Of a stretch of 64,000 nt of DNA, positions 16,893 through 25,595 are shown piece by piece. A model generated the notes under the pieces. It was not told the DNA's origin and searched no databases. It saw only the letters and a list, made by a program, of their open reading frames with translations. The position numbers and the translations under genes were made by a program. Source of the DNA: Candidatus Mycolicibacterium alkanivorans (lineage in GTDB: Bacteria > Actinomycetota > Actinomycetes > Mycobacteriales > Mycobacteriaceae); NCBI RefSeq assembly GCF_022760805.1, contig NZ_JAIVFL010000001.1, positions 124,001 to 188,000 on the forward strand. The letters are read 5' to 3'. The first letter of the stretch is position 1; each line of letters opens with the position of its first letter.

Positions 16893-17119
16893 TGCTCGGC
16901 TCCCGCTCGCTCCGGTCCTCGCTGCGCTGTGATCCTCGCTCGCCCTCGCCTTCGGTCGCTCACTGCTCGGCTCCCGCTCGCTCCGGTCCTCGCTGCGCTG
17001 CGATCCTCACTCGCCCTCGCCTTCGGTCGCTCACTGCTCGGCTCCCGCTCGCTCCGGTCCTCGCTGCGCTGCGATCCTCGCTCGCCCTCGCCTTCGGTCG
17101 CTCACTGCACGGCTCCCGC
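16887..17119. repeat. 71-bp tandem repeat (3 copies plus 20 bp) at the hemL/phosphatase junction
   Basis: Copies begin at 16887, 16958 and 17029, and a partial fourth at 17100 enters the hemL coding end. Copies differ at single positions. On the minus strand every boundary reads GCAGTGAGCGA, which holds an overlapping TGA stop and GTG start: the hemL stop is at one end and the phosphatase start at the other. It fills the whole 209-bp gap between the genes. Confidence 0.92.
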
Positions 17120-18418
17120 GGCGGCTCGCGCCGCGGCCGGAAGGGCGACGGCGATCCGGTCGAACGCGGCGTCATCCAAAGCGGCTGAGACGAACCAGGT
17201 TTCGAACGCGCTGGGCGGCGCGTACACACCGGCGTCGAGCAGAGCATGGAAGAAGGCCGGGAAGCGCCAGGTCGCACTGGCCCGCGCCGAGGCGAAGTCG
17301 GTGACCGGATCCTCGGCGAAGAACACCGACAGGAAGTTGCCGGCACGCGGAACCTGATGTGCCACACCGACTTCGGTGAGGGCATCGGCGAGCAGGCCGG
17401 CCAGCCGCTCGGCGTTGGCGTTCAGCTTCGCATAGACCGCGTCGTCGGCGTTGCGCAGCGTGGCAAGGCCGGCGGCCACCGCCACCGGGTTACCCGAGAG
17501 CGTGCCGGCCTGATACACCGGGCCCAGCGGCGCCAGGCGTTCCATCACATCGCGGCGGCCACCGAACGCCGCGGCGGGCAGTCCGCCGCTCATCACCTTG
17601 CCGAACGTGAACAGGTCGGCGTCAACCGGATCGACCCCGTACCACCCACTTCGGCTGATCCGGAAGCCGGTCATCACCTCGTCGATGATCAGCAGCGCGC
17701 CGTGCTCGGCGGTGATGCGGCGCAGCGCGGCGTTGTAGCCGGGCAGCGGGGCGACCGCGCCCATGTTGCCCGGGCAGGCCTCGGTAATGACCGCGGCGAT
17801 CGTGTCACCGAACCTGGCGAACGACTCCTCCACCGCGGCGACGTCGTTGTAGGGCAACACGATAGTGTCGGCGGCGGTCGCGCCGGTGACACCCGGCGAG
17901 GACGGCAGGCCCAGCGTCGCGACACCCGAGCCCGCGTCGGCCAGCAGCGCATCGACGTGGCCGTGATAGCAGCCGGAGAACTTGATGACCTTCGAACGGC
18001 CGGTGAACCCGCGGGCCAGGCGCACCGCGCTCATGGTGGCCTCGGTGCCCGAGTTCACCAGCCGCACCCGCTCCACCGGTTCCACCCGGGCGACGATCTC
18101 GGCGGCCAGCTCCGTCTCCCCCGGCGTCGGGGCGCCGAACGACAACCCGTCGGCCGCCGCCCGCTGCACCGCCTCCACGACGGCGGGGTGGGCATGCCCG
18201 AGGATCATCGGGCCCCATGAGCACACCAAGTCGACGAAGCGGTTGCCGTCGGCGTCGGTCAGCCAGTACCCCTGCCCCGACGTGATGTAGCGGGGGGTGC
18301 CGCCGACGGAGTTGAAGGCCCGCACCGGCGAGTTCACCCCGCCGGGAATTACCGCGCAGGCCTCGGCGAACATCCTCGCCGAGACGGCGGTCGAGGCGGC
18401 CTGATCCGCACTGCTCAT
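17102..18418 (-). CDS. hemL: glutamate-1-semialdehyde 2,1-aminomutase
   Basis: A 438-residue PLP enzyme that makes 5-aminolevulinate in the C5 heme pathway. Seen are the N-terminal [11 protein letters not shown], the cofactor region IDEVMTGFR and the PLP lysine in [21 protein letters not shown] 18418 (MSSADQAAS) is chosen; the frame is open far upstream but without homology. It is the first gene before the cytochrome c run and is divergent from feoA with 112 bp between starts. The last codons and stop lie in the 71-bp repeat. Confidence 0.94.
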   Translation of the reverse strand: MSSADQAASTAVSARMFAEACAVIPGGVNSPVRAFNSVGGTPRYITSGQGYWLTDADGNRFVDLVCSWGPMILGHAHPAVVEAVQRAAADGLSFGAPTPGETELAAEIVARVEPVERVRLVNSGTEATMSAVRLARGFTGRSKVIKFSGCYHGHVDALLADAGSGVATLGLPSSPGVTGATAADTIVLPYNDVAAVEESFARFGDTIAAVITEACPGNMGAVAPLPGYNAALRRITAEHGALLIIDEVMTGFRISRSGWYGVDPVDADLFTFGKVMSGGLPAAAFGGRRDVMERLAPLGPVYQAGTLSGNPVAVAAGLATLRNADDAVYAKLNANAERLAGLLADALTEVGVAHQVPRAGNFLSVFFAEDPVTDFASARASATWRFPAFFHALLDAGVYAPPSAFETWFVSAALDDAAFDRIAVALPAAARAAAGAVQ

Positions 18419-18518
18419 GGCCACCAGTGTCCCAGCCAGGACGGGATAGCCGACGACAGGGTGTAGGAGATCACTTTCCGGTGGTAGACACCGCGGGACG
18501 CTCGTATGCAGTAAGCCT

Positions 18519-18530
18519 ATTCTTTTAGCC
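18519..18530 (+). promoter_or_regulatory. candidate -10 box for a leaderless feoA transcript
   Basis: TATTCT at 18519-18524 fits a SigA-type -10 hexamer, and the GTG start of feoA at 18531 is 7 bases after it, the usual distance to a transcription start. No Shine-Dalgarno is visible before this GTG, so translation from a leaderless mRNA is plausible. Confidence 0.35.
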
Positions 18531-18836
18531 GTGTCCTCCGTATCCGACCGCATGAGCCGGCGCCGCCTGGCGTCCGGCGCTGAGGTGGACACCCCCGCCA
18601 CAGTCACCCTCGCCGACCTCGAACGCGGCCAACGGGCCCGGGTTGTCGGCTACGGCGACGAGGTCGCCGGCAGCACCGCCCGCCGCTTCTTCGACCTGGG
18701 CATCGTGCCCGGCATCGAGGTCACCATGGTGCGCCGGGCACCGCTGCGCGACCCCGTGGTCTTCCGCGTCGGCGATTACGAGATCGCGCTGCGCGCCGCC
18801 CAGTCCCGCTGTATCCACGTGGAACCCGCAAGTTGA
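18531..18836 (+). CDS. feoA: ferrous iron transport accessory protein FeoA
   Basis: A 101-residue SH3-like FeoA-domain protein. The core from about residue 27 contains [51 protein letters not shown], the family pattern. It supports FeoB in Fe(II) uptake at the inner membrane. GTG 18531 is the start; MSRRRL ten residues later is possible. The feoAB pair is not found at this place in MTB as I remember it, so it appears to be an addition next to heme genes. Confidence 0.9.
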   Translation: MSSVSDRMSRRRLASGAEVDTPATVTLADLERGQRARVVGYGDEVAGSTARRFFDLGIVPGIEVTMVRRAPLRDPVVFRVGDYEIALRAAQSRCIHVEPAS

Positions 18837-20788
18837 GCGGGCACCATCACCACGGCGGCGGCACCGCCGAGGCCAACGTCGGCCTGACCCGGTTCGCCGT
18901 GGTCGGCAGCCCCAACTCGGGCAAGACCACCCTGTTCAACGCCATGACCGGGCTGCACGCCAAGACCGGCAACTACCCCGGTGTGACCGTCGCCCGCTTC
19001 GAGGGCCGGATGCGACTGGGCGAGCACGACACCGTTGTCGTCGAGGACCTGCCCGGCACCTACAGCCTGGACCCGATCAGCCCGGACGAGCAGATCGTCG
19101 TCGACGTCCTCGACACTGACCACCACAACACCCGCGTCGACGTCCCCGACGCCCTGCTGGTCCTGCTCAACGCCACCACGCTGCGCCGCTCGCTGGGCCT
19201 GCTGGCCCAGCTGCTGCAGACCGGGCTGCCGGTGTGCGTGGTGCTGACTTTCGCCGACGACCTGGCCCGCCGCCGCGGACGCCTCGACGTCGAGGCACTG
19301 TCGAGAGCGCTGGGGGTTCCGGTGGTCGCGGTGGTGGCCGGGCACCGCGACGGTGTCGAGGCGCTGCGCGCGGTGATGGCCGACCACCGGTCGTGGACCA
19401 CCCCGGTGGTGCTGCCGCCGACCGACACCGCCGAGGTCACCGCGTGGGTGGACTCGGTGCTGGCCGCCGCCGACTACAGCGTGCCCGACCTCGACCACCG
19501 CACCCGGCGAATCGACGCGGTGTTGCTGCACCCGGTGGCCGGCACCGTGGTGTTCCTGCTGACGATGTTCGTCTTCTTCCAGACGATCTTCACCGTCGCC
19601 GCCCCGCTGCAGGATTTGGTCGGGCGGTTCTTCGGCTGGCTGGGCGAGCTCGTCGCCGAGCACATCCACATCTCGTGGCTCTCGGCGTTTTTGTCCGAGG
19701 CGGTCATCGGCGGTGTGGGCAGCGTGTTGGTGTTCGTGCCGCAGATCGCGCTGTTGTTCATCCTGATCGCATTGCTCGAAGGCACCGGCTACCTGGCCCG
19801 CGCGGCGTTCCTGATGGATCGCGTGATGGCGCGGGCCGGGCTGGAGGGCCGCGCATTCGTGGCGCTGCTGTCCTCGGTGGCGTGCGCGATCCCGGGGATC
19901 ATGGCGACCCGGTCGCTGCCGTCGGCCAAGGACCGGCTGGCCACGATGATGGGCGCGCCGCTGATGACCTGCTCGGCGCGGCTGCCGGTGTACATCCTGC
20001 TGATCAGCATGCTGTTGAGCGCCGACGCGCGGGTCGGCCCGTTCAGCGCGCGCGGCGTGGTGATGTTCGTGCTCTACCTGCTGGGCGCGGTGGCCGCGAT
20101 GACGGTCGCCGCGGTCTTCAAGCGGCTGACATCGCGGGGTGTTCCGCTGCTGCCGTTCTACATGGAGATGCCGCCGTACCAGATTCCGCGGCTGCGGACG
20201 GTGGCCGCCGAGGTGTGGACCGCCGCCTCGGCGTTCCTGCGCAAAGTCACCTCGATCATCCTGGCCACCACCGTGGTGTTGTGGGTGCTGCTCAACCTGC
20301 CGCTGCGCCCTGACGCCGAGATCGCCGCTGCCGGCGTGGACACCTCCGACCGTGCGGCGGTGTCGGCCTACGTGCTGGACCACTCGTATGCAGCGTCGGT
20401 GGGACGCGCGATCGAGCCGGTCTTCGAGCCGCTGGGCTTCGACTGGCGGATCAACATCGGCATCCTGTCCTCGCTGGCGGCGCGGGAGACGTTCGTCGCC
20501 ACCCTCGGTCAGGTCGCTGCCGCGCAGACGCCCGACGACCCGGCGTCCTCGCTGCGCGCGATGCGCGTCGAGGACGGGCCGTCGGCCGGCCGGGTGCTGT
20601 TCGACGCGCCGACCATCGCGGCGCTGCTGGTGTTCTTCATGTTCGCGCTGCAGTGCATGTCGACGGTGGGTGTGCTGCGCCGCGAGACCGGCTCGTGGAG
20701 GTGGCCGGCGATCGCGTGGGCCTACATGTTCGCGCTGGCGTGGGTGCTGGCGTTCCTGACCCGTAGTGTCGTCGCGGCCGGGTGGTGA
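18833..20788 (+). CDS. feoB: ferrous iron transporter FeoB
   Basis: A 651-residue GTPase-transporter. A His-rich start (SGHHHHGGG) precedes the G domain: P-loop GSPNSGKTT, switch region NYPGVTVARFEG and G3 DLPGTYSLDPISPDEQI. The usual G4 NxxD is replaced by LTFADD. After a linker come about ten helices with the Gate motif ACAIPG and LMTCSARLPVY. TTG 18833 overlaps the feoA stop (TTGA). Its stop overlaps the NifU-type gene. It imports Fe(II), supplying the adjacent heme and Fe-S genes. Confidence 0.93.
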   Translation: MSGHHHHGGGTAEANVGLTRFAVVGSPNSGKTTLFNAMTGLHAKTGNYPGVTVARFEGRMRLGEHDTVVVEDLPGTYSLDPISPDEQIVVDVLDTDHHNTRVDVPDALLVLLNATTLRRSLGLLAQLLQTGLPVCVVLTFADDLARRRGRLDVEALSRALGVPVVAVVAGHRDGVEALRAVMADHRSWTTPVVLPPTDTAEVTAWVDSVLAAADYSVPDLDHRTRRIDAVLLHPVAGTVVFLLTMFVFFQTIFTVAAPLQDLVGRFFGWLGELVAEHIHISWLSAFLSEAVIGGVGSVLVFVPQIALLFILIALLEGTGYLARAAFLMDRVMARAGLEGRAFVALLSSVACAIPGIMATRSLPSAKDRLATMMGAPLMTCSARLPVYILLISMLLSADARVGPFSARGVVMFVLYLLGAVAAMTVAAVFKRLTSRGVPLLPFYMEMPPYQIPRLRTVAAEVWTAASAFLRKVTSIILATTVVLWVLLNLPLRPDAEIAAAGVDTSDRAAVSAYVLDHSYAASVGRAIEPVFEPLGFDWRINIGILSSLAARETFVATLGQVAAAQTPDDPASSLRAMRVEDGPSAGRVLFDAPTIAALLVFFMFALQCMSTVGVLRRETGSWRWPAIAWAYMFALAWVLAFLTRSVVAAGW

Positions 20789-21324
20789 TCGGTCTGCACG
20801 CCGAACGGGTGACCGGCGAACCGCAGGCGGTGCGCTGGGTGGTAGCGACCGAGGGTGTTGCGCTCGGGCGGGTGGTGAGCGCGCCCGGCGATCTGGGGCG
20901 GCTGCTGGCCGACGGCACGCTGACCGCAGGCCTGGTGGAGCGCACGGCGGTGTGGCTGTGGCTGCGCGGGGGACTGTCCTGGCGCGACGAAGGAGCGCCG
21001 GTCTCCGCGGCGCTGCGGGCGGCGCTCGCCGAGCCGCGCGCCTGGGTGATCGAACCCGCTGCCGGGGAGATTCTGGAACGGGTGACCGCGGATCTTCTCG
21101 ACGGATCGGTGGGCGACTTCGTGCGCTCGCATGGCGGATCGGTGACGGCCGAACGCGACGGCGAGGTCGTGACGGTGAAGCTGGGCGGGGCGTGCGAGCA
21201 TTGCCCGGCCGCCGAGCACACGCTGTATCAGCGCCTCATCGGCGAGCTTCGCCGCCGGTGTCCGAATCTCGTCGAACTGGACTCCGGCGGTGGGCGGCCG
21301 GGCCTGACCTTGGCGGACAGCTGA
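20785..21324 (+). CDS. NifU C-terminal-domain protein
   Basis: A 179-residue protein whose C-terminal ~80 residues match the NifU/Nfu scaffold domain: GDFVRSHGGSVTAERDGEVVTVKLGGACEHCPAAEHTL split here as the GGSV region and the CEHC (CxxC) cluster-binding motif. The N-terminal half is an Nfu-type extension. GTG 20785 overlaps the feoB stop (GTGA); GTG 20782 is equally possible. Its place after feoAB suggests delivery of imported iron to Fe-S clusters, which is inference. Confidence 0.8.
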   Translation: MIGLHAERVTGEPQAVRWVVATEGVALGRVVSAPGDLGRLLADGTLTAGLVERTAVWLWLRGGLSWRDEGAPVSAALRAALAEPRAWVIEPAAGEILERVTADLLDGSVGDFVRSHGGSVTAERDGEVVTVKLGGACEHCPAAEHTLYQRLIGELRRRCPNLVELDSGGGRPGLTLADS

Positions 21325-21423
21325 ACGTGCGCTGCTGACCGCGGCATCGAGTCTGCGTCGGGCCGGGGTCCGATGAGGAACATTCGGTTGTCCCCGAAGG
21401 AGCGCCACACCACGGATGTGACG

Positions 21424-23514
21424 TCAGCGAAACCGCTTGAGCCGCAGGCTGTTCGTGACCACCAGCACCGAGGAGAACGCCATCGCCGCGCCCGCGATCA
21501 TCGGGTTGAGCAGGCCCAGCGCCGCCAGCGGGATGGCCGCCACGTTGTAGCCGAACGCCCAGAACAGGTTCTGCTTGATGATCCGCAGCGTGCGCGCCGA
21601 GAGCCGCAGCGCGGTCGGCACCGTGCGCAGGTCACCGCGGACCAGCGTGATGTCACCGGCCTCGATGGCGGCGTCGGTTCCGGTACCCATGGCCATACCG
21701 ACGTCGGCGGTGGCCAGCGCGACGGAGTCGTTGACACCATCGCCGACCATCGCGACCTTGCGCCCCTGATCCTGCAGACGCTTGATGGCGTCGGCCTTTT
21801 CCGAGGGCAGCACGCCGGCGATCACGTCACCGGGGGCGATACCGACCTCGGTGGCCACCCGCGCGGCCACGGCCGCGTTGTCACCGGTGAGCAGCACCGG
21901 GGTGATGCCCATCGACTTCAATTCGGCGATCGCGTCGGCACTGGTCGGCTTCACGGCGTCGACCAACCGGATCACGCCGCGCTCCGAACCGTCCCAACTG
22001 ACCCCGACGCTGGTGCGCCCGTCGTCGTCGGACGCCCGCGCCACCCGGACCGTCAGCCCGTCGACCACACCGTGCACTCCCGTGCCGGGCTCGTTGACGA
22101 AGTCGCTGACCGCCGCAACGGCGAGCCCGCGCTCACGGGCGGCGGCCACGACTGCCACGGCCACCGGATGCTCGGAGGCCGACTCGACGGCAGCCGCACG
22201 AGCCAGCACTGTGTCGGGCTCGGCGCCCTCGACCGCAGCGACGGCCATGGTGCCGGTGGTGACCGTTCCGGTCTTGTCCAGCACGACGGTGTCGATGCCG
22301 GTGACGGTCTCGAGCACCTGCGGCTCCTTGATGAGCACGCCGAGTTGCGCGCCGCGGCCGGTGCCCACCAGAATCGCCGTCGGAGTGGCCAGACCAAGAG
22401 CGCACGGGCAGGCGATGATCAGCACCGCGACCGCGGCGGTGAACGCCGCCGTGACGGGCTGCCCGGAGAGCAGCCACGCCGCCAGCGTGACGGCCGCGAT
22501 GGCGAGCACCACGGGCACGAACACCGCCGAGACGCGGTCTGCCAAGCGCTGGATCGAGGCCTTGCCGCTCTGCGCGTCGGCGACCATCCGCGCCATCCGG
22601 GACAGCTGGGTGTCAGCGCCAACCCGGCTGGCGCGCACCAGGATTCGCCCGTAGGTGTTGACCGCGCCGCCGAGCACCTCGGCGCCGGCACGAACGTCCA
22701 CCGGCACCGACTCACCCGTCATCGCCGAGGTGTCCAGCGCCGAGGCCCCGTCGACGACGACGCCGTCGGTGGCCACCCGCTCACCGGGACGCACCACGAT
22801 CACGTCACCCACCCGCAACTCCTCGGCAGGTATGCGGACCTCGGCGTCCTCGCGCAGCACCACGGCCTCCTTGGCCCCCAGCGACAGCAACGCGCGCAGG
22901 GCCGCTCCGGCCGACCGCTTGGCCTTTGCCTCGGCGTAGCGGCCGGCCAGCAGGAACACCGTGACGGCCGCGGCCACCTCGAGGTACACGTGGCCATGGC
23001 CGGTGACGACCGCGACCACCGACCACAGATAGGCCGCCAGCGTGCCGATCGACACCAGGGTGTCCATGGTCGACGAGCCGTGCCGCGCGCTGTTGAGCGC
23101 GGCCTTGTGGAACGGGTAGCCGCCCCAGAACACGATCGGCGTGGCCAGCGCCAACACCAGCCACTGCCAGCCCGGGAACTGCCACGGCATCACCATCGAC
23201 AGCGCTAGCACTGGGACCGCCAGCACGGCCGATCCGATCAGCCGCGGTCGCAGCTGATCGGTGGGCACGTCGTGATTCATGTGGTCGTGACCCATGTGGC
23301 CGGAATGGTCGATCACCGAGGCGTGGTAGCCGGTGTCCTCCACGGCATGGATCAGATCGTGCTGCGAGACCTGCGGCCCGTGTTCGACGTGCGCGCGCTC
23401 GACGGCGAAGTTCACCGTCGCCTGCACACCGTCGAGGTCGTTGAGGCTGCGCTCGATCTTGGCCGCGCACGATGCGCAGCTCATGCCGCTCAACTGCAGA
23501 TCGGTCGTCGCCAT
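21424..23514 (-). CDS. copper-translocating P1B-type ATPase
   Basis: A 696-residue heavy-metal ATPase. Residues 1-70 form an HMA domain with GMSCASCAAK; a His/Met-rich stretch (DHSGHMGHDHMNHD) follows. The transport motif CPC is in IIACPCALGLATPTA, the phosphorylation motif is DKTGTVTTG, the SEHP motif and GDGVNDSVALATAD are present, with eight helices. The features indicate Cu(I) export. ATG 23514 is chosen over an upstream frame because the CsoR-like operator lies just before it. Subtype (CtpV or CopA) is not decided. Confidence 0.92.
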   Translation of the reverse strand: MATTDLQLSGMSCASCAAKIERSLNDLDGVQATVNFAVERAHVEHGPQVSQHDLIHAVEDTGYHASVIDHSGHMGHDHMNHDVPTDQLRPRLIGSAVLAVPVLALSMVMPWQFPGWQWLVLALATPIVFWGGYPFHKAALNSARHGSSTMDTLVSIGTLAAYLWSVVAVVTGHGHVYLEVAAAVTVFLLAGRYAEAKAKRSAGAALRALLSLGAKEAVVLREDAEVRIPAEELRVGDVIVVRPGERVATDGVVVDGASALDTSAMTGESVPVDVRAGAEVLGGAVNTYGRILVRASRVGADTQLSRMARMVADAQSGKASIQRLADRVSAVFVPVVLAIAAVTLAAWLLSGQPVTAAFTAAVAVLIIACPCALGLATPTAILVGTGRGAQLGVLIKEPQVLETVTGIDTVVLDKTGTVTTGTMAVAAVEGAEPDTVLARAAAVESASEHPVAVAVVAAARERGLAVAAVSDFVNEPGTGVHGVVDGLTVRVARASDDDGRTSVGVSWDGSERGVIRLVDAVKPTSADAIAELKSMGITPVLLTGDNAAVAARVATEVGIAPGDVIAGVLPSEKADAIKRLQDQGRKVAMVGDGVNDSVALATADVGMAMGTGTDAAIEAGDITLVRGDLRTVPTALRLSARTLRIIKQNLFWAFGYNVAAIPLAALGLLNPMIAGAAMAFSSVLVVTNSLRLKRFR

Positions 23515-23524
23515 ACTGGTGACT

Positions 23525-23541
23525 ATACCCCTAGGGGGTAT
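23525..23541. promoter_or_regulatory. CsoR-type copper operator
   Basis: ATACCCC-TAG-GGGGTAT is a perfect 7-bp inverted repeat with a 3-bp centre, 11 bp upstream of the copper ATPase start. It fits the GC-tract palindrome bound by Cu-responsive CsoR/RicR repressors in actinobacteria. No csoR gene is in the window. Confidence 0.75.
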
Positions 23542-23600
23542 CTCGTCAAGGGGGGTGTGCGCGACGTGACGCAACGGCGTCGAGGTCTACAAGCTGCCGA

Positions 23601-23873
23601 CTACGGTGCAGGTGCTGAAAGGCCAGACTCGGGTGTTCTGAGCCGGCGTCTGCCGCGAACCAGCCCGGCCACACCGAGGACCAGCAGCACGCCGGCGGCG
23701 GTGGCCAGCAGCATGGTCAGCAGCATCATCGGCGGACTGTAGGCCACCGACGTAGTGGCGGGCTGGCCGTCGGCGATCGGCGCCACCTCGACGATGGTGC
23801 GTACCCGCAGCCAGCTGAGCACCGCGCCGATCAGGGCGAGAGCGGCCAGCACGAGCTGGACGACGTGCCTCAC
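23601..23873 (-). CDS. small membrane protein with two helices
   Basis: A 90-residue protein with helices at about residues 3-22 and 45-72 and a basic tail (RGRRRLRTPE). It starts at GTG 23873, overlapping the DUF3093 stop by 4 bp, so it is the last gene of the run 24818-23601. I do not recognise a named family. The longer open frame upstream only shadows the DUF3093 gene. Confidence 0.65.
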   Translation of the reverse strand: MRHVVQLVLAALALIGAVLSWLRVRTIVEVAPIADGQPATTSVAYSPPMMLLTMLLATAAGVLLVLGVAGLVRGRRRLRTPESGLSAPAP

Positions 23874-24376
23874 GGTGTGCGTTCCTCGACCAGGTGGGTC
23901 AGCGCTTCCCGAAGCTCGCGATGCTTGCGCGCCCAGGCCTGGGCCGTGCGATCGCCGGTCAGCTCGATGCCGACGCCCTTCCGTCCGCGGGGCACGCCAC
24001 TGAGCTCGCCCAGCGCCCGAGACGTCTGCCACGTCTCCAACAGCGCGCCGGGCTTCGTAGATTTCGCCGTGTGCTTGGCTTCGGGAAACACCGCGACGAT
24101 GGTCCGGACCGGGATGACCTCGATACCCTGCCGCAACGAATCGGCGGTGAGCTCGACGCTGGCGTGGATCCGCGCGGCGTGAACCTGCAGCCACAGGAAG
24201 CCGGTGACCAGCACCAGGAAGATCAGCGGTATCGCCGGCTGAAAGCCCACCCCACCCTTGAACTGGATGAGCAGCATCGCCAGGCCCGACGCGGGCCCGG
24301 CGAGCAGCCAGTTCCAGCTGGCTCCCTGTTCGTAGAACAGGGGCGCCTCATGCTCGACGAGCTGCTCCTCAGGCAT
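23870..24376 (-). CDS. DUF3093 family membrane protein
   Basis: A 168-residue protein with two N-terminal helices (about residues 22-38 and 46-64) and a cytosolic C-terminal domain containing LRQGIEVIPVRTIVAVFPE and the conserved GVGIELTGDRTAQAWARKHRELREAL end typical of DUF3093. ATG 24376 overlaps the preceding gene's stop by 8 bp. Function unknown; it is coupled to membrane proteins on both sides. Confidence 0.75.
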   Translation of the reverse strand: MPEEQLVEHEAPLFYEQGASWNWLLAGPASGLAMLLIQFKGGVGFQPAIPLIFLVLVTGFLWLQVHAARIHASVELTADSLRQGIEVIPVRTIVAVFPEAKHTAKSTKPGALLETWQTSRALGELSGVPRGRKGVGIELTGDRTAQAWARKHRELREALTHLVEERTP

Positions 24377-24818
24377 CGGGCCGTGATTCCGGGTCGGGGT
24401 TGAACCACTTGGCCACCGGCGGACGGCTCAGCAGCAGCGTGCCGACGATGATCGGCACCAGACTCAGCAGGGCGAAGATGTGCGTGCCGAAGAACACCGC
24501 GATCAGACCGACGAGGACGACGATCGCCAGGCCCAGACCCATGGTGGCCCGGCGGAACCGGGGATCACCCGCGCGGGTGCGCACCGCGAGGGCGGCCAGG
24601 GCGACGGCGGCCAGCGCGCACACCACCCCGGAGCCGCGGTGGAAACGCAGGTAGTCGCGGATGGTCTGGTCCGACACCGACGGGCCGGCCGCCTTCCGCA
24701 GGGTGTCGAAACCCAGCGCGGCGGCCAGCAGTCCGTCGGCGAGCAACAGCACGGCGCCGACGACCAGGAGCCAGAAGGCGGCTTCGACCGCGCGGGGCCG
24801 GGGTTCGGTTGGGGTCAT
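24369..24818 (-). CDS. polytopic membrane protein
   Basis: A 149-residue protein with four hydrophobic helices (about 14-36, 60-80, 92-112 and 114-132) and a short acidic end. MTB has small membrane proteins in the same place after hemB (Rv0513/Rv0514), and this may be one of them. ATG 24818 lies 14 bp after the six-copy repeat array, so its promoter or leader includes the repeats unless it is transcribed from hemB. Function unknown. Confidence 0.7.
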   Translation of the reverse strand: MTPTEPRPRAVEAAFWLLVVGAVLLLADGLLAAALGFDTLRKAAGPSVSDQTIRDYLRFHRGSGVVCALAAVALAALAVRTRAGDPRFRRATMGLGLAIVVLVGLIAVFFGTHIFALLSLVPIIVGTLLLSRPPVAKWFNPDPESRPDA

Positions 24819-24831
24819 CGTCGGGCAGCCT

Positions 24832-25173
24832 AGTCGCCGACGATGCGGGCCGGTCCGCGGCCCGAGGAGGAGGCGGCCGTTGGGCCTGAGTCGCCGACGA
24901 TGCGGGCCGGTCCGCGGCCCGAGGAGGAGGCGGCCGTTGGGCCTGAGTCGCCGACGATGCGGGCCGGTCCGCGGCCCGAGGAGGAGGCGGCCGTTGGGCC
25001 TGAGTCGCCGACGATGCGGGCCGGTCCGCGGCCCGAGGAGGAGGCGGCCGTTGGGCCTGAGTCGCCGACGATGCGGGCCGGTCCGCGGCCCGAGGAGGAG
25101 GCGGCCGTTGGGCCTGAGTCGCCGACGATGCGGGCCGGTCCGCGGCCCGAGGAGGAGGCGGCCGTTGGGCCTG
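24832..25173. repeat. MIRU-like 57-bp tandem array, six copies
   Basis: Six copies start at 24832, 24889, 24946, 25003, 25060 and 25117 and look identical. Each has GACGATG, a perfect stem CGGGCCG-GTCCG-CGGCCCG and then AGGAGGAGG, followed by a ~20-base linker. The array fills the 360-bp gap between two minus-strand membrane protein genes. A 57-bp unit keeps one reading frame open on the plus strand, but codon use gives no sign that it is translated. Confidence 0.95.
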
Positions 25174-25178
25174 AGTGG

Positions 25179-25595
25179 TCACTTGGTGAAGAACCCGTGC
25201 GCGTCCTGGCGGTGCAGCAGATAGGTGCCGCCCACGATCAGCACCGACCCGATGATTCCGGTGACCGCGAACGTCACCGCAGCCACCGGCTCGCGGGGTA
25301 CGGAGAACAAGCTGGCCGCGGTGTAGATGACGGTGGCCACCCCGCCACCGGTCAGCAGGGTACGGGTCCAGCGGTAGCCCGAGCGCATCAGCAGCAGGAA
25401 GGTCAGCACCACCGCCCCCAGCGTCAGCGCGAAGAGCGTGGTGATCGCGACGGCGAGGGAGGAGGCGTGCTTGACCGTGAACGCGTCGACCAGGTAGCCG
25501 GTCAGCAGCAGCGGCAGCGCGACGAGCCACAGCCAGAAGCCGGTGTCGACGTCGTCCGGGCGGGCCGGTGCGCCCGTCGGTTGGGGTGGTGTCAC
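25179..25595 (-). CDS. polytopic membrane protein coupled to hemB
   Basis: A 138-residue protein with four helices (about 20-40, 46-70, 80-98 and 103-125). It starts at GTG 25595, overlapping the hemB stop by 4 bp, so it belongs to the hem operon transcript. The position suits MTB Rv0513/Rv0514. I see no motif that gives a function; the N terminus ([14 protein letters not shown]) is proline-rich and cytosolic. Confidence 0.7.
   Translation of the reverse strand: MTPPQPTGAPARPDDVDTGFWLWLVALPLLLTGYLVDAFTVKHASSLAVAITTLFALTLGAVVLTFLLLMRSGYRWTRTLLTGGGVATVIYTAASLFSVPREPVAAVTFAVTGIIGSVLIVGGTYLLHRQDAHGFFTK

Noticed and set aside
16887..17119. CRISPR array
   Set aside because: Units are contiguous 71-bp near-identical repeats with no unique spacers, and no cas genes are present.
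18511..18530. IdeR iron box before feoA (AGGCT core on the minus strand)
   Set aside because: Only about 11 of 19 positions fit the TTAGGTTAGGCTAACCTAA consensus, too few to claim a site.
17102..18607. hemL start upstream of ATG 18418
   Set aside because: The added residues show no family similarity and would cross the promoter region shared with feoA.
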